Source: CAZSDP01 sp964605665 (GTDB lineage: Bacteria > Planctomycetota > UBA8108 > UBA1146). Taken from it: 64,000 nt of DNA. The notes beneath the pieces are model-generated. The model saw only the letters and a program-made list of their open reading frames with translations. It did not search any database and was not told where the DNA came from. Position numbers and translations under genes: made by a program. The stretch lies in contig CAZSDP010000024.1 of assembly GCA_964605665.1 (NCBI GenBank), forward strand, positions 1 through 64,000, read 5' to 3'. Shown here piece by piece: positions 42,210 to 50,240 of the stretch (its first letter is position 1; each line of letters starts with the position of its first letter).

Positions 42210-43538
42210 ATGTTGGGTCGAGCTCAGCTCTCTGTCGCGTTGGTGGTCTCTCTGCTGGGGCTTCTATCCCCACCGGTCGTCGCAGTCTCCCTCTCACGAG
42301 CGGTTCTCCATCCCTATCGGAGTGCACAAGATCCTTCCGAGGAGGCGGTGCGGCTTCACCGAGAGGCGGTCAGTCTCTACGAGCGCAAAGAGTATCGTCG
42401 CGCACTCAAGAAGTTCGAAGAAGCTCTCGCCTTGGCGCCGGGAGAAAAGGCGATTCGGGTCAGTCTGGGCCGCAGTTGCGTCGCGCTCGCTTCCCAACTT
42501 CTCGACAGCGCTGGTCAGGCGGACTCCCGGGAATTGGCGCATGCTGCCTCGCTGCTCCAGAAAGCTCTCCTCCACTGGGAGGGAGATGCGGCGACTTATG
42601 AGTTGATCGCGATGTGTGCGATCCGCCGCGACCGACTCGACGAGGCGGAACGAGCGCTCACCAAGGCGGTGGAATTCGATCGTGATTCCGCTCGAGTATG
42701 GACGTTGCTCGGGGTGATCCGAGATCGCCGGGGGAAGATCGAGCTGGCGATCGAAGCTCTGCAGCGGGCACTTCAGATTCGCCCCGATGACCCGGAGTTA
42801 CTTCGCAGGCTCCGTCGATTGGAGCACGATCGTCTGACGATTTCTCAGGGGCGTCCTCTCGAGTCAGCGCGCTATCGGGTCTACGTCCCCAACTCTCTTC
42901 CCCTCGCCGCGGGGAGATCGGTACTGGAAGAGTTGACGAAGATCAGCGAGGAATTGGAGCGGCGCTGGGGTGGGACTCCACCAGAGCATGCTGAGGTGAT
43001 TCTCTACCCGCCGGGGGAGTTTTCCCGACGCACCGGTTTTGCCGAAGAGGTGGGGGGAGCCTTCGACGGTCGGATTCGCATCGCATTTCCCACTGAACTG
43101 GAAGAGGGGGGGCTTTCCCTCCAGCAAGTGATTCGCCATGAAGCGGCACATCTTTACCTCCATCGCTTCTCGGTGCCGATTCCCCGCTGGCTCGACGAGG
43201 GGCTTGCGCAGTTGGTGGATGGGGGAGATCGGACGCGATGGCCGCCGCAATTTCTGGAGCGTGGAGGGGCATCCGCAGCAGTCGGATTGCGCGAGCGTGA
43301 GCGTTCGGTCGAAGAAGCGAAGCCTCAATCGTGGGCGGGTCTCTATCTCCACTCCTACCTCTTCTTGAGGCACCTCGAAGAGAAGCACGGCCAGTTTCGA
43401 CTCGACTTGACGATCCGTCGCATCGCGCGCGGAGAGTCGGTGGTCTCCGCTTTCGAAGCGGTCTATGGCGAGAGTCCGATGCAGCTCGATCGCCAGTGGC
43501 GAAGTGACCTACGTCGTGGTGGGCAATCGGGAGAGTAG
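42210..43538 (+). CDS. Exported TPR protein with gluzincin (peptidase MA-like) domain
   Basis: 442 aa from ATG 42210 (a GTG lies just before). A signal segment (SVALVVSLLGLLSPPVVAVS) is followed by TPR helices at about 45-200 (AVSLYERKEYRRALKKFEEA, ALQRALQIRPDDPEL). The C-terminal half has IRHEAAHLYLHRFSVPIPRW then LDEGLAQLVDG, i.e. HExxH plus the downstream Glu of gluzincins, all intact. It is probably a zinc peptidase outside the cytoplasm; related domains occur in planctomycetes and actinobacteria. Co-transcribed with the ParA-like gene. Confidence 0.85.
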   Translation: MLGRAQLSVALVVSLLGLLSPPVVAVSLSRAVLHPYRSAQDPSEEAVRLHREAVSLYERKEYRRALKKFEEALALAPGEKAIRVSLGRSCVALASQLLDSAGQADSRELAHAASLLQKALLHWEGDAATYELIAMCAIRRDRLDEAERALTKAVEFDRDSARVWTLLGVIRDRRGKIELAIEALQRALQIRPDDPELLRRLRRLEHDRLTISQGRPLESARYRVYVPNSLPLAAGRSVLEELTKISEELERRWGGTPPEHAEVILYPPGEFSRRTGFAEEVGGAFDGRIRIAFPTELEEGGLSLQQVIRHEAAHLYLHRFSVPIPRWLDEGLAQLVDGGDRTRWPPQFLERGGASAAVGLRERERSVEEAKPQSWAGLYLHSYLFLRHLEEKHGQFRLDLTIRRIARGESVVSAFEAVYGESPMQLDRQWRSDLRRGGQSGE

Positions 43539-43640
43539 GAGTCGAACGCTCAAGAACCTCCAGGTGGCGGGCCGATAATTGGGATGCGCTGCTCTTTTGG
43601 CAGCCTTTCATGCGCAGAACCGCAGACCTTTGGAGGAACG

Positions 43641-43844
43641 ATGGCGAATCCCCTATCCCGTGATGAGCTCGAATTCGTGCAGGCGATCGAGAAATACAAG
43701 AAAGAGAAGGGGAAGCTCTACCCCTCTTGGACTGAGATTCTGACGATCGTCAAGCAACTCGGCTATGTTCAAAGCGCCCAGAAGAAGAAGTCGCCAGGAT
43801 CGACCGCGAAGAAAAAAGCGCCGAAGAAAACCACCGCGAGCTAG
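43641..43844 (+). CDS. Small conserved protein (FVQAIEKY type)
   Basis: 67 aa from ATG 43641 with TTTGGAGGAACG in front, a textbook site. The core ELEFVQAIEKYKKEKG and YPSWTEILTIVKQLGY is a form I associate with planctomycete genomes, where such proteins of 60-80 aa are common; function unknown. The C-terminus is a basic tail (SAQKKKSPGSTAKKKAPKK) that suggests nucleic-acid or ribosome binding. The pattern 'W-x-E-(I/V)-L-x-(I/V)-x-(K/R)-x-LGY' looks like a winged-helix fragment. Stands alone, 100 bp after the peptidase gene. Confidence 0.8.
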   Translation: MANPLSRDELEFVQAIEKYKKEKGKLYPSWTEILTIVKQLGYVQSAQKKKSPGSTAKKKAPKKTTAS

Positions 43845-44295
43845 GCTGATTTTCACTCGAGGGAGTTGGGAGCGGAGATCGGAGCAGAGCCTTCGACTCT
43901 GGGATCCCCAAGAAGGGCGCGCCCAACACCTTGAGGAGCCTCTCTGCTGTCACCGCGACACCCTCTGCCCTGGAGAGAAAGTTCTGGACCGCACCCGGAG
44001 CATCGCCAGAATGGCTCCAGAGCACCGTAGGTGCGGAGCTGGGAGGGATTCTCACAGTTTCGAGAGTTGCGGTGCTGACGTCGGTCTCTCAGTGGTGACC
44101 GACCGCATGAGGTGGAGCGCCCACGCTTTTGCCGAAAACGGTCGTTTCACGCGAGCGTTCACCCTCGTTGGGGTAGGGGGGGCTCTCGAGCGGAGACAGA
44201 TTCGTCACCTTTTTCACGGTCGGGCCCCAAGGTCGGGGTCGATCGAGCATGAACTGAGAATTCATCGGAGCGATTCCGCTGGAAAGGAGTCTTAG
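43845..44295. other. Intergenic region without recognised features
   Basis: 450 bp. Open frames exist on both strands but have skewed Arg/Ser-rich translations and no ribosome sites. No repeats or strong hairpins noticed. Confidence 0.5.
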
Positions 44296-44550
44296 ATGTC
44301 AGACCCAGCTGCAAAGTCCTTGGAGGAGATCACACACCTCTTTCCAGGTGAGTGGGTGCTCTTGGACTCCTGCAAGTTCGCGGAAGATGGTTCGGTGGCG
44401 AGTGGGCGGGTGATCTACCGCACCAGCGATCGCTCAGAAGCGTACCGTGAGCTACATCAGCACCCCAATAGCGTGCTGATCTACGCCGGAACGTTGACCG
44501 AAGAAGATGATCGCCCCTTCCTCGACCCGGTGATTCTGGACACCGTCTAG
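44296..44550 (+). CDS. Small hypothetical protein
   Basis: 84 aa from ATG 44296 with AAAGGAG nine bases upstream. Sequence features: LEEITHLFPGEWVLLDSCKF, an acidic turn, GRVIYRTSDRSEAYRELHQH and SVLIYAGTLTEEDD. The FPGEWVLL and HPNSVLIYAG segments recall short proteins encoded in cyanobacteria and planctomycetes that carry a single alpha/beta unit; I cannot name the family. It stands alone and has no signal peptide, so it is cytoplasmic. Confidence 0.7.
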   Translation: MSDPAAKSLEEITHLFPGEWVLLDSCKFAEDGSVASGRVIYRTSDRSEAYRELHQHPNSVLIYAGTLTEEDDRPFLDPVILDTV

Positions 44551-45079
44551 AGATCGCTGAGAAGCTCCTGCGATTCCAGCCTCGTCCTGAGGAGGAGGTC
44601 TCGACCTCTGATGGGTTCGAAGCCTCGTTGGGGGGCGGACTTCGGTGCTGAGATCCTCAGAAAGAGAACGGGGTTGTTTCCCTGAAAAACTGATCTGAGG
44701 CTGATCTCGCTCGGGAGGTTTTGACCTCCATTCAGTCGTGCAGGCCCCCGTTTGTACTCATTTCGGTAACTTCCCACCTCTCCAAGGCTTCTGCCCCGGA
44801 TTTCTTCCGGGCTCTGTTGAAGCTTCCCGATTGACGTGTTACTGTCCACGGACTGTAACTCTCAGTGCTACTAGGATCTAAGGCTTCTACGCTGGTTTGC
44901 CGATATCTATCGGAGAGCCATTTGAGTTGCTCGGAGCTCCAGGGGCGGTGGGGATTTTGGTTCCCAACAAGTTCCGGAGCTGTTGGAAGAACAGTTTGGC
45001 CCTTACCAGCAGACCTCCGAGCAGTCCTTTTTGATCGTTGATCCACACGATTGTGGAGTGCAGAAGGAAGGTTTCCTCC
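44551..45079. other. Long leader/intergenic region before the HU gene
   Basis: 529 bp with no supported gene. It contains two small hairpins with related arms, GAGGTC-TC-GACCTC (44595-44608) and GGAGGT-TTTG-ACCTCC (44714-44729), and a promoter-like pair at 44831-44859. Long leaders are common for HU genes; the hairpins may lie in the end of the upstream transcript. Confidence 0.4.
44831..44859 (+). promoter_or_regulatory. Candidate sigma-70 type promoter for the HU gene
   Basis: TTGACG (44831-44836), 17-bp spacer, TGTAAC (44854-44859). Matches the consensus 5/6 and 4/6; about 220 bp upstream of the HU start. Confidence 0.35.
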
Positions 45080-45442
45080 ATGAGGACCGTCACCAAACGA
45101 GACCTCGTGCAGGCGATCGCCGAAGAGACGAACGTCCAACAGCAGAAGGCCAAGGAAGTCATCCAGTGCTTCCTCGACCGGATCATCGACGAACTCGCCC
45201 ACGGCAACCGCTTGGAATTCCGAGACTTCGGTGTATTTGAACCGAAGGCCAAGGCCCCCCGTATCGCTCGTAACCCTCGCACCGGGGAAAAGATCAATGT
45301 CCCGGAGAAGGTGACAGTGAAGTTCAAGGCGGGGCGCATGATGAAGGAGAAGCTGCAGAGGACTGCCGAAAAGAGCGCGAGCTCTGGTGGTGAAGCGGCC
45401 GCGCCTTCCAGTGACGGGTTAGCAGGCGGTACCTTCTCCTAA
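45080..45442 (+). CDS. HU/IHF family DNA-binding protein
   Basis: 120 aa from ATG 45080 (AGGAAGG upstream). The HU core is complete: TKRDLVQAIAEETNVQQQKA, VIQCFLDRIIDELAHGNRLE, FRDFGVFEPKAKAPRIARNP and RTGEKINVPEK for the arm, then VKFKAGRMMKEKL. About 25 extra C-terminal residues are Ser/Gly/Ala-rich (SASSGGEAAAPSSDGLAGG). It bends and compacts DNA as a dimer. The last codons form the left arm of a 10-bp hairpin with the stop in its loop. Confidence 0.93.
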   Translation: MRTVTKRDLVQAIAEETNVQQQKAKEVIQCFLDRIIDELAHGNRLEFRDFGVFEPKAKAPRIARNPRTGEKINVPEKVTVKFKAGRMMKEKLQRTAEKSASSGGEAAAPSSDGLAGGTFS

Positions 45443-45455
45443 TTCGGTACCGCCT
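45424..45455 (+). terminator. Hairpin spanning the stop codon of the HU gene
   Basis: AGGCGGTACC (45424-45433) pairs with GGTACCGCCT (45446-45455) around a 12-base loop that contains the TAA stop. A short T run is lacking, so it could act as a terminator or as an mRNA 3' stabiliser. The arm shares AGGCGGTACC with the units of array 1. Confidence 0.5.
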
Positions 45456-45614
45456 TCGAGCTCGACTTCGTGCGCAGCGCCCCCTCGTTCCGTGCAATTG
45501 CACCTCCGATGAGCGATGAGTCCTCCGTCAGTGAATGAGCGACGGAGCCTCGAAGTCTCTTCGGCTTTGCCTCAAGTCCCCTCCGGGAAGGACTGGTGAG
45601 GTGTCTTCCCCGGG

Positions 45615-46733
45615 ATGGATCGATCGATGGTCGAGTGGCGAATTCCTCTTTCGAGACCCTCCATCGTCGACGCGGATCGTCGAGCAGTGCTCGAGGTTCT
45701 CTCGGGAACGACTCTTTCTTTAGGTCCTTGGGCCCGTCGACTCGAGTCTCGCTTTTCCAATTGGCTCTCAGCAGACACTGCGCTGGTCTCTAGTGGCAGC
45801 GCCGGTCTGTTTCTCGCCCTGCGGGCGCTCGGGGTTGGCGGCGGGGCCATCCTCACTCCCAGCTACGGGTTTATCGCCTCCGCCCACGCCATTCGCCTCG
45901 CAGGAGCGGAGCCCCGGTTTGTCGATGTCGAGCGAGAGACGGGCTGCGTTTCTGTCGCAACTTTGGAGGCGGCTTGGGATTCGTCGGTCAGTGCGATCCT
46001 CCCCGTCCACATTTTTGGAACCCCAGCCCCGATCGAGGAGATCTGCGAGTGGGCGGCTAGCCGGGGAGTTCCAGTGATCGAGGATGCCTGTGAAGCGCTG
46101 GGCGCCTCCCAAAGAGGACGACCGCTGGGGACGATCGCGAACGCGGGTGTTTTCGCCTTCTATCCCAACAAACAGATGACGATGGGTGAAGGGGGACTGG
46201 TCGTTTCGAACGATCGAGAGGTCGTCGAGACGGTTCGAAGCCAGCGAAACCAAGGGCGTCAGGGGGCCGGATTTCAGTTTTCAGGGGAGGGGTTCAATTT
46301 CCGCATCACGGAGCTACAGGCAGCTCTCGGTTGTTCGCAGCTTGATCGACTCGAAGAGCTCCTCGAGCGACGTGCAGATCGGGCCAGCAGATATCGACGG
46401 CACTTCTCTCCGATCGAGCGAGTCTCCGTGCTCTCCGACCCCGCCCCCGCGGATCGCCGGAGCTGGTTCACCTTCCCGATCTTCTTGGAGGACGATCTGG
46501 TCCGCGCCGATCTCGCGGGAGAGCTCGCTTCCCACGGGATCGAGACTTCCTGCTACTTTCCGCCAATTCACCACTTTCCCCCCTATGACGAGCCACGATT
46601 TCGGCCGGTGGAACTACCGGTGACCGAAGATCTCGGTCGGCGTGGCCTCGCTCTGCCCCTCTACCCCGACTTGCCGATCGAAGCGCTCGACGAAATCGGG
46701 GATCGCGTGCAGAAATTCTTCCGCGACCGTTGA
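45615..46733 (+). CDS. DegT/DnrJ/EryC1 family aminotransferase
   Basis: 372 aa from ATG 45615 (ATG 45627 is also possible). PLP-dependent sugar aminotransferase fold: VSSGSAGLFLALRALGVG, ILTPSYGFIASAHAIRLAGA, PVHIFGTPAPIEEI, VIEDACEALGAS, and Lys186 in FYPNKQMTMGEGG. C-terminal HHFPPYDEPRF and the closing LPLYPDLPIEALDEI are typical. Such enzymes convert keto-sugars to amino-sugars for surface polysaccharide or glycoprotein synthesis. No other sugar gene is adjacent, so the substrate is open. The sigma factor gene follows in the same direction. Confidence 0.9.
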   Translation: MDRSMVEWRIPLSRPSIVDADRRAVLEVLSGTTLSLGPWARRLESRFSNWLSADTALVSSGSAGLFLALRALGVGGGAILTPSYGFIASAHAIRLAGAEPRFVDVERETGCVSVATLEAAWDSSVSAILPVHIFGTPAPIEEICEWAASRGVPVIEDACEALGASQRGRPLGTIANAGVFAFYPNKQMTMGEGGLVVSNDREVVETVRSQRNQGRQGAGFQFSGEGFNFRITELQAALGCSQLDRLEELLERRADRASRYRRHFSPIERVSVLSDPAPADRRSWFTFPIFLEDDLVRADLAGELASHGIETSCYFPPIHHFPPYDEPRFRPVELPVTEDLGRRGLALPLYPDLPIEALDEIGDRVQKFFRDR

Positions 46734-46775
46734 GAAAGCGGGTCCAGGGCGCGTTCCAGCAAGTTTGGGGAATTA

Positions 46776-46803
46776 TTGACCTTTGAGCCGTGGTCCTAGT
46801 AAT
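46776..46803 (+). promoter_or_regulatory. Weak promoter-like pair before the sigma factor gene
   Basis: TTGACC (46776-46781), 16-bp spacer, AGTAAT (46798-46803). If used, translation must begin after about 46810, which would shorten the predicted sigma factor. Confidence 0.22.
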
Positions 46804-47656
46804 GACTTCAAGAAGACTCTACGATGGGCCTCGGTTGGAGGATTTGAGACTCCTCCAGCGAGGATCCACGTGGATGAATTGGAGCCCCATGGTCCAAAAC
46901 AGAGCTTTTCAACGACGTTCCCAACGAGGTTCTTCACCGTTTCTTGCCTCTGAATCAGACGTGGAGGCGGACTGTCGCGACGAGAGCACCGTTGAAGGCA
47001 ATACCGTAAGAAAAGCTGTTCCTGAGGATTCAAATAGCTCTATTCGGGCATTGGACACCTTGAATGCCCGTTCGGCGGAAGCGTCCGCTTCCGAAGATCG
47101 CCTCTGGATCGAGCAGGCGAGACTGGGAGACGAAGAGAGCTTCGCCCGACTGGTCAAGAAGTATCAGGATCGAGCCATCGCTATCGCGCGTCACTTCGTA
47201 AGAGAGGATGAGAGCGCGCGAGATGTGGCCCAAGAGGGTTTCCTCCGCGTGTATCGGAACTTGCACCGATACGATCCGAAGCGCCGTTTTTACACGTGGT
47301 TCTATCGGATCGTCGTCCATCTCGCGATCGATGGGACGCGGCGTCGGAAACGGATCGCCGAGCTGATGCGCCTAAGATCATTGGAGCCGAGTGGTCGAAT
47401 TGAAGACCCCTCTGCACCTTTGGAGCGGGATGACCTGCAGAGTCAGGTGTCGAAGATTTTGAAGACACTTCCTGACAAGTACCGCGTCTTGTTGGTTCTG
47501 CGGGAGATGGAAGGATTTACTTCTAAGGAGATCAGTGAAATCTCGGGCTCCAATCATGCGACCGTGCGGTGGAGACTCCACCGGGCACGGCAGATTTTCA
47601 AGGAGTCCTGGGAGTCGGCGGGATTTGAGCCGCTTGGTGCTCCGCGAGAGATGTAG
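46790..47656 (+). CDS. ECF RNA polymerase sigma factor
   Basis: 288 aa in the open frame. The sigma part starts only at about residue 100: LWIEQARLGDEESFARLVKKY and region 2 (ESARDVAQEGFLRVYRNLHRY, FYTWFYRIVVHLAIDGTRRR), then region 4 (LQSQVSKILKTLPDKYRVLL, LREMEGFTSKEISEISG, VRWRLHRARQIFKESW). The first 100 residues have no known domain and the real start may lie further in, for example after a promoter-like site at 46776-46803. Group within the ECF family not assigned. Followed at 100 bp by a zinc-finger anti-sigma gene and an HtrA-like gene, so it probably answers an envelope signal. Confidence 0.9.
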   Translation: MVLVMTSRRLYDGPRLEDLRLLQRGSTWMNWSPMVQNRAFQRRSQRGSSPFLASESDVEADCRDESTVEGNTVRKAVPEDSNSSIRALDTLNARSAEASASEDRLWIEQARLGDEESFARLVKKYQDRAIAIARHFVREDESARDVAQEGFLRVYRNLHRYDPKRRFYTWFYRIVVHLAIDGTRRRKRIAELMRLRSLEPSGRIEDPSAPLERDDLQSQVSKILKTLPDKYRVLLVLREMEGFTSKEISEISGSNHATVRWRLHRARQIFKESWESAGFEPLGAPREM

Positions 47657-47755
47657 CATTGAGGAGTTGAACTTCCTTTGTTGCGAAAACAGTTTGGAGA
47701 GATTTCGTTTCGATCGAGGACAAGAGGTTTCGATTCCCGGGGGGGGTTGAGAAAA

Positions 47756-48538
47756 GTGAAACGGCGTAAACTGCGATCGAGTGATCGCGCAGAGCTCGTG
47801 AAGGCGCTGACGTTGAGCTGTGAGTCGGTGGAGGCTCGACTTCTTCCACCGGTTGGCGCCGCCGCTGCAGCGCAGTCTAGTTCAGCGCAGTCTAGTTCAG
47901 CGCAGTCTAGTTCAGCGCAGTCNNNNNNNNNNNNNNNNNNNNNNNNNNNNNNNNNNNNNNNNNNNNNNNNNNNNNNNNNNNNNNNNNNNNNNNNNNNNNN
48001 NNNNNNNNNNNNNNNNNNNNNNTCTAGTTCAGCGCAGTCTAGTTCAGCGCAGTCTAGTTCAGCGCAGTCTAGTTCAGCGCAGTCTAGTTCAGAGCTTGAG
48101 CCCGCAGTTCGTGAGCACCTTCAGAGCTGCCAACCATGTCTCACCGAATACCGAGAGCAACTTTCCTTACGTTCACTGCTGAAATCTTCCCACCCCTCCA
48201 CCGAGTCAGACCCGATGTTTCTCCCTTCGGTGCTCGCCCAAATCAAAGATGAGACGATTCCCGTGAGAAGAGCGATGAGCTCGACGCAACAGTGGTGGAT
48301 GAGCGCGGCGGGATTGCTCCTCGTCCTCACCGCCGCGCTTCTGTGGAGATCGGAAGACATTGCCGTCGACGGCCATCAGCCCGCTGGTGAAGTTACAGTG
48401 GCGGGCGGGGATCTTTGGGAGCGAGGCCCACTCGGGCGAGCAGATCAGTTTGAGTTGGGAAGTCACCAGTACCTTCCCTGCGATTTCATTCCCTCCGGTC
48501 GAGTCGCTCTAAGAGTCACGAATGAGGTCCGTTTTTGA
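47756..48538 (+). CDS. Zinc-finger anti-sigma factor interrupted by a pentapeptide repeat (assembly gap inside)
   Basis: Start GTG 47756 (VKRRKLRSSDRAEL); an upstream TTG at 47678 is less likely. A ZAS-type zinc finger is split: CESVEARLLPPVG on one side, LEPAVREHLQSCQPCLTEY with the HxxxCxxC ligands on the other. Between them lie AQSSS repeats (three copies, then 100 N, then four or more). A single membrane segment follows (WWMSAAGLLLVLTAALLW) and about 55 periplasmic residues. It should hold the upstream sigma factor at the membrane. The repeat sits in the loop where other members have 10-20 residues. Stop overlaps the next start (ATGA). Confidence 0.8.
   Translation: MKRRKLRSSDRAELVKALTLSCESVEARLLPPVGAAAAAQSSSAQSSSAQSSSAQXXXXXXXXXXXXXXXXXXXXXXXXXXXXXXXXXXSSSAQSSSAQSSSAQSSSAQSSSELEPAVREHLQSCQPCLTEYREQLSLRSLLKSSHPSTESDPMFLPSVLAQIKDETIPVRRAMSSTQQWWMSAAGLLLVLTAALLWRSEDIAVDGHQPAGEVTVAGGDLWERGPLGRADQFELGSHQYLPCDFIPSGRVALRVTNEVRF
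47876..48097. repeat. 15-bp coding tandem repeat (AQSSS), interrupted by an assembly gap
   Basis: TCTAGTTCAGCGCAG occurs three times before the gap (47876-47920) and four times after it (48023-48082), followed by a degraded copy. Both flanks read AQSSS in the anti-sigma frame. To keep the 15-bp phase the real gap must be 13 modulo 15 bases, so the 100 N are a placeholder. Confidence 0.95.
47923..48022. other. Assembly gap (100 N)
   Basis: Exactly 100 N inside the AQSSS repeat, which probably collapsed or broke the assembly. True length unknown. Confidence 0.99.
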
Positions 48539-49920
48539 TGCGAAATCAAAAGGTGCAACTCTGCTGCTGGTTGATTCTGTTCCTCCTCGGGGCGTTCACC
48601 CTCGTGGATGCGCGAGGGGCGAGCTCCGCGCTTCAAGGGCAGGACGGAGATGATCTCGATCGTCTCGACCGTGCGGTCAAACGCCTCGCGGGGAAACTTT
48701 CTCCGTCGGTGGTGTCGATCAGAGTGGTGGTGGTCGGTCCTGCCGACGAAGAAGAGTCTTCTGGTGCGACCGGCGTCGGAAGTGCTCAGTCCCGTCGTGA
48801 GATCTATCGGGCTTCTGGGGTCGTCTGGTCATCAACCGATCAGATTTTGACGGTGATGAGTGACGGCATGCCGGGAAGGGCTCGAGATGGTGGAGGTTAT
48901 CCAACCTACGATCTCGACCGATCGGAGAAGCTGATCTATGAGGTCGAGAGCTCCGATGGGCAGTGGAGTCTCGCTCGTTGGGAGGGCTTCGACGAAGAAA
49001 CAGGAGTGACGCTCCTCAAACTCGAAGATCGAATCTCAGGCTTGAAAGCAGCCAAATTTTCCCAGCGCGCTCCCGATCGGTGGTCGACCGTCGTCTCGGT
49101 CGGTTCCGACGGATTTGCTCTCGGGCAAGTGGTCCACCCCGCTCGGGGGATTGAAAACCGTCGGCGACCGGGATCGACCTTCCCACGCGGAATTATCACG
49201 ACAATCGAAGCCCAACCGGGGGATGTCGGCGGGATCCTTGCGAATTCGTCCGCTGAACTGGTGGGAATGCTCGCCTTTACTCTGGTCTCTTCGGGAAGCG
49301 AAGAGAAGCGGGGAGACACCGGCTACGACAGCGGCGGTGAACCTCGCAGGAGTGAAGAGGATGGCAGCATGGCGGTTGGAAAGCGCGGTTGGCTCGAAGA
49401 AGTCGGCACGCCACCGCACGACAAAGAGGAGGTTGGCGTCGCAGTGGTTGCGCCCCTTCGCGAAGGGACGGCACTCGGTCGAGTCGTGGCGATCCCTGCC
49501 GATCTTCTCGCGAGAATCGCTCGAGATTTGAAACGCTGGGGGCACGTCAAGAGGGGGGCGCTCGGCGCAACGTTCCGATTCCACCACCCGTCTCGATCCT
49601 CGCACCATCACTTCGGCGTCGGGGCCGCTGTCGTGGAACTCGTGACGGAGGGGACGGCGATCGGGGCTGGCTTAGTCGTGGGGGATCTGGTTCAGAAGAT
49701 CGACAGCCGGGTGATCGCTTCACCGAGCGACTTGCTCTGGTTCCGCGAACGAGTGGAGTATGGAAAGATCGGTGAAATTCTGAATCTGAGTGTGGCCCGA
49801 ATGGACCAACGGAGAGTGGTGACCAAGACGATTCGGGTTCCGATCGGTCAACGTCCCGGTGAAAGTCCGCAGGGTGAGGCCTCCGAGAATTCGGCAGAGG
49901 ATGACCCCGACGAGAGCTAA
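48538..49920 (+). CDS. HtrA/DegP-like protein lacking all catalytic residues
   Basis: 460 aa from ATG 48538. Signal segment (CCWLILFLLGAFTLVDARG), then a trypsin-like domain and one PDZ domain (RGALGATFRF, VTEGTAIGAGLVVGDLVQKI). Alignment by eye to HtrA: where ILTNNHVV should stand it reads ILTVMSDG (His lost), DIAVLKI reads GVTLLKL (Asp lost) and NPGNSGGPL reads QPGDVGGIL (Ser lost). The backbone around each site is kept, so it is a pseudoprotease. An acidic insertion of about 50 residues lies before the PDZ domain. Third gene of the sigma/anti-sigma operon; a periplasmic sensor role is likely, by analogy with RseB or DegS partners. Confidence 0.82.
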   Translation: MRNQKVQLCCWLILFLLGAFTLVDARGASSALQGQDGDDLDRLDRAVKRLAGKLSPSVVSIRVVVVGPADEEESSGATGVGSAQSRREIYRASGVVWSSTDQILTVMSDGMPGRARDGGGYPTYDLDRSEKLIYEVESSDGQWSLARWEGFDEETGVTLLKLEDRISGLKAAKFSQRAPDRWSTVVSVGSDGFALGQVVHPARGIENRRRPGSTFPRGIITTIEAQPGDVGGILANSSAELVGMLAFTLVSSGSEEKRGDTGYDSGGEPRRSEEDGSMAVGKRGWLEEVGTPPHDKEEVGVAVVAPLREGTALGRVVAIPADLLARIARDLKRWGHVKRGALGATFRFHHPSRSSHHHFGVGAAVVELVTEGTAIGAGLVVGDLVQKIDSRVIASPSDLLWFRERVEYGKIGEILNLSVARMDQRRVVTKTIRVPIGQRPGESPQGEASENSAEDDPDES

Positions 49921-50163
49921 AGTGCTCACTTGACTCCCCCTTCGATGTGCTCTCGCGATTGACCCCATCTCTCCAGAAGATACCCCTGATCAGGTGAGCT
50001 GACCGTTCGTGAAGCCCCGTCTCGATGGAATTGCTGCGGCGACTCCATCGGTCGCGCTGCTCAGCCAAAAATTCTGGGAGTGGGCGATCGCGACGATTGG
50101 CCCCGCCCTCGCACTTCGCTATCCTTCCCTTCAGCACAGGTCTCCGAACTGGTGGCATCCAGC

Positions 50164-50240
50164 GGGGCGATAGCTCAATCGGTTAGAGCAGGGCTCTCAT
50201 AAAGCCCCGGTTCTGGGTTCGAGTCCCAGTCGCCCCACCA
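50164..50240 (+). tRNA. tRNA with CAT anticodon (Ile2-like or Met)
   Basis: Acceptor GGGGCGA pairs with TCGCCCC, D-arm GCTC/GAGC, anticodon stem GGGCT/AGCCC around CTCATAA (anticodon CAT), variable loop CGGTT, T-arm CTGGG/CCCAG around TTCGAGT, discriminator A and encoded CCA. It lacks initiator features. The variable loop and loop sequence resemble Bacillus tRNA-Ile2, whose CAT is modified to lysidine, more than elongator Met. Identity is a guess. Confidence 0.9.

Noticed and set aside
47820..48182. Frame reading LVQRS repeats across the gap
   Set aside because: Same 15-bp repeat in another phase; only the AQSSS frame continues into a zinc finger and a membrane helix.
50164..50240. Initiator tRNA-Met
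   Set aside because: Acceptor pair 1-72 is matched and the three G-C pairs of initiators are missing from the anticodon stem.
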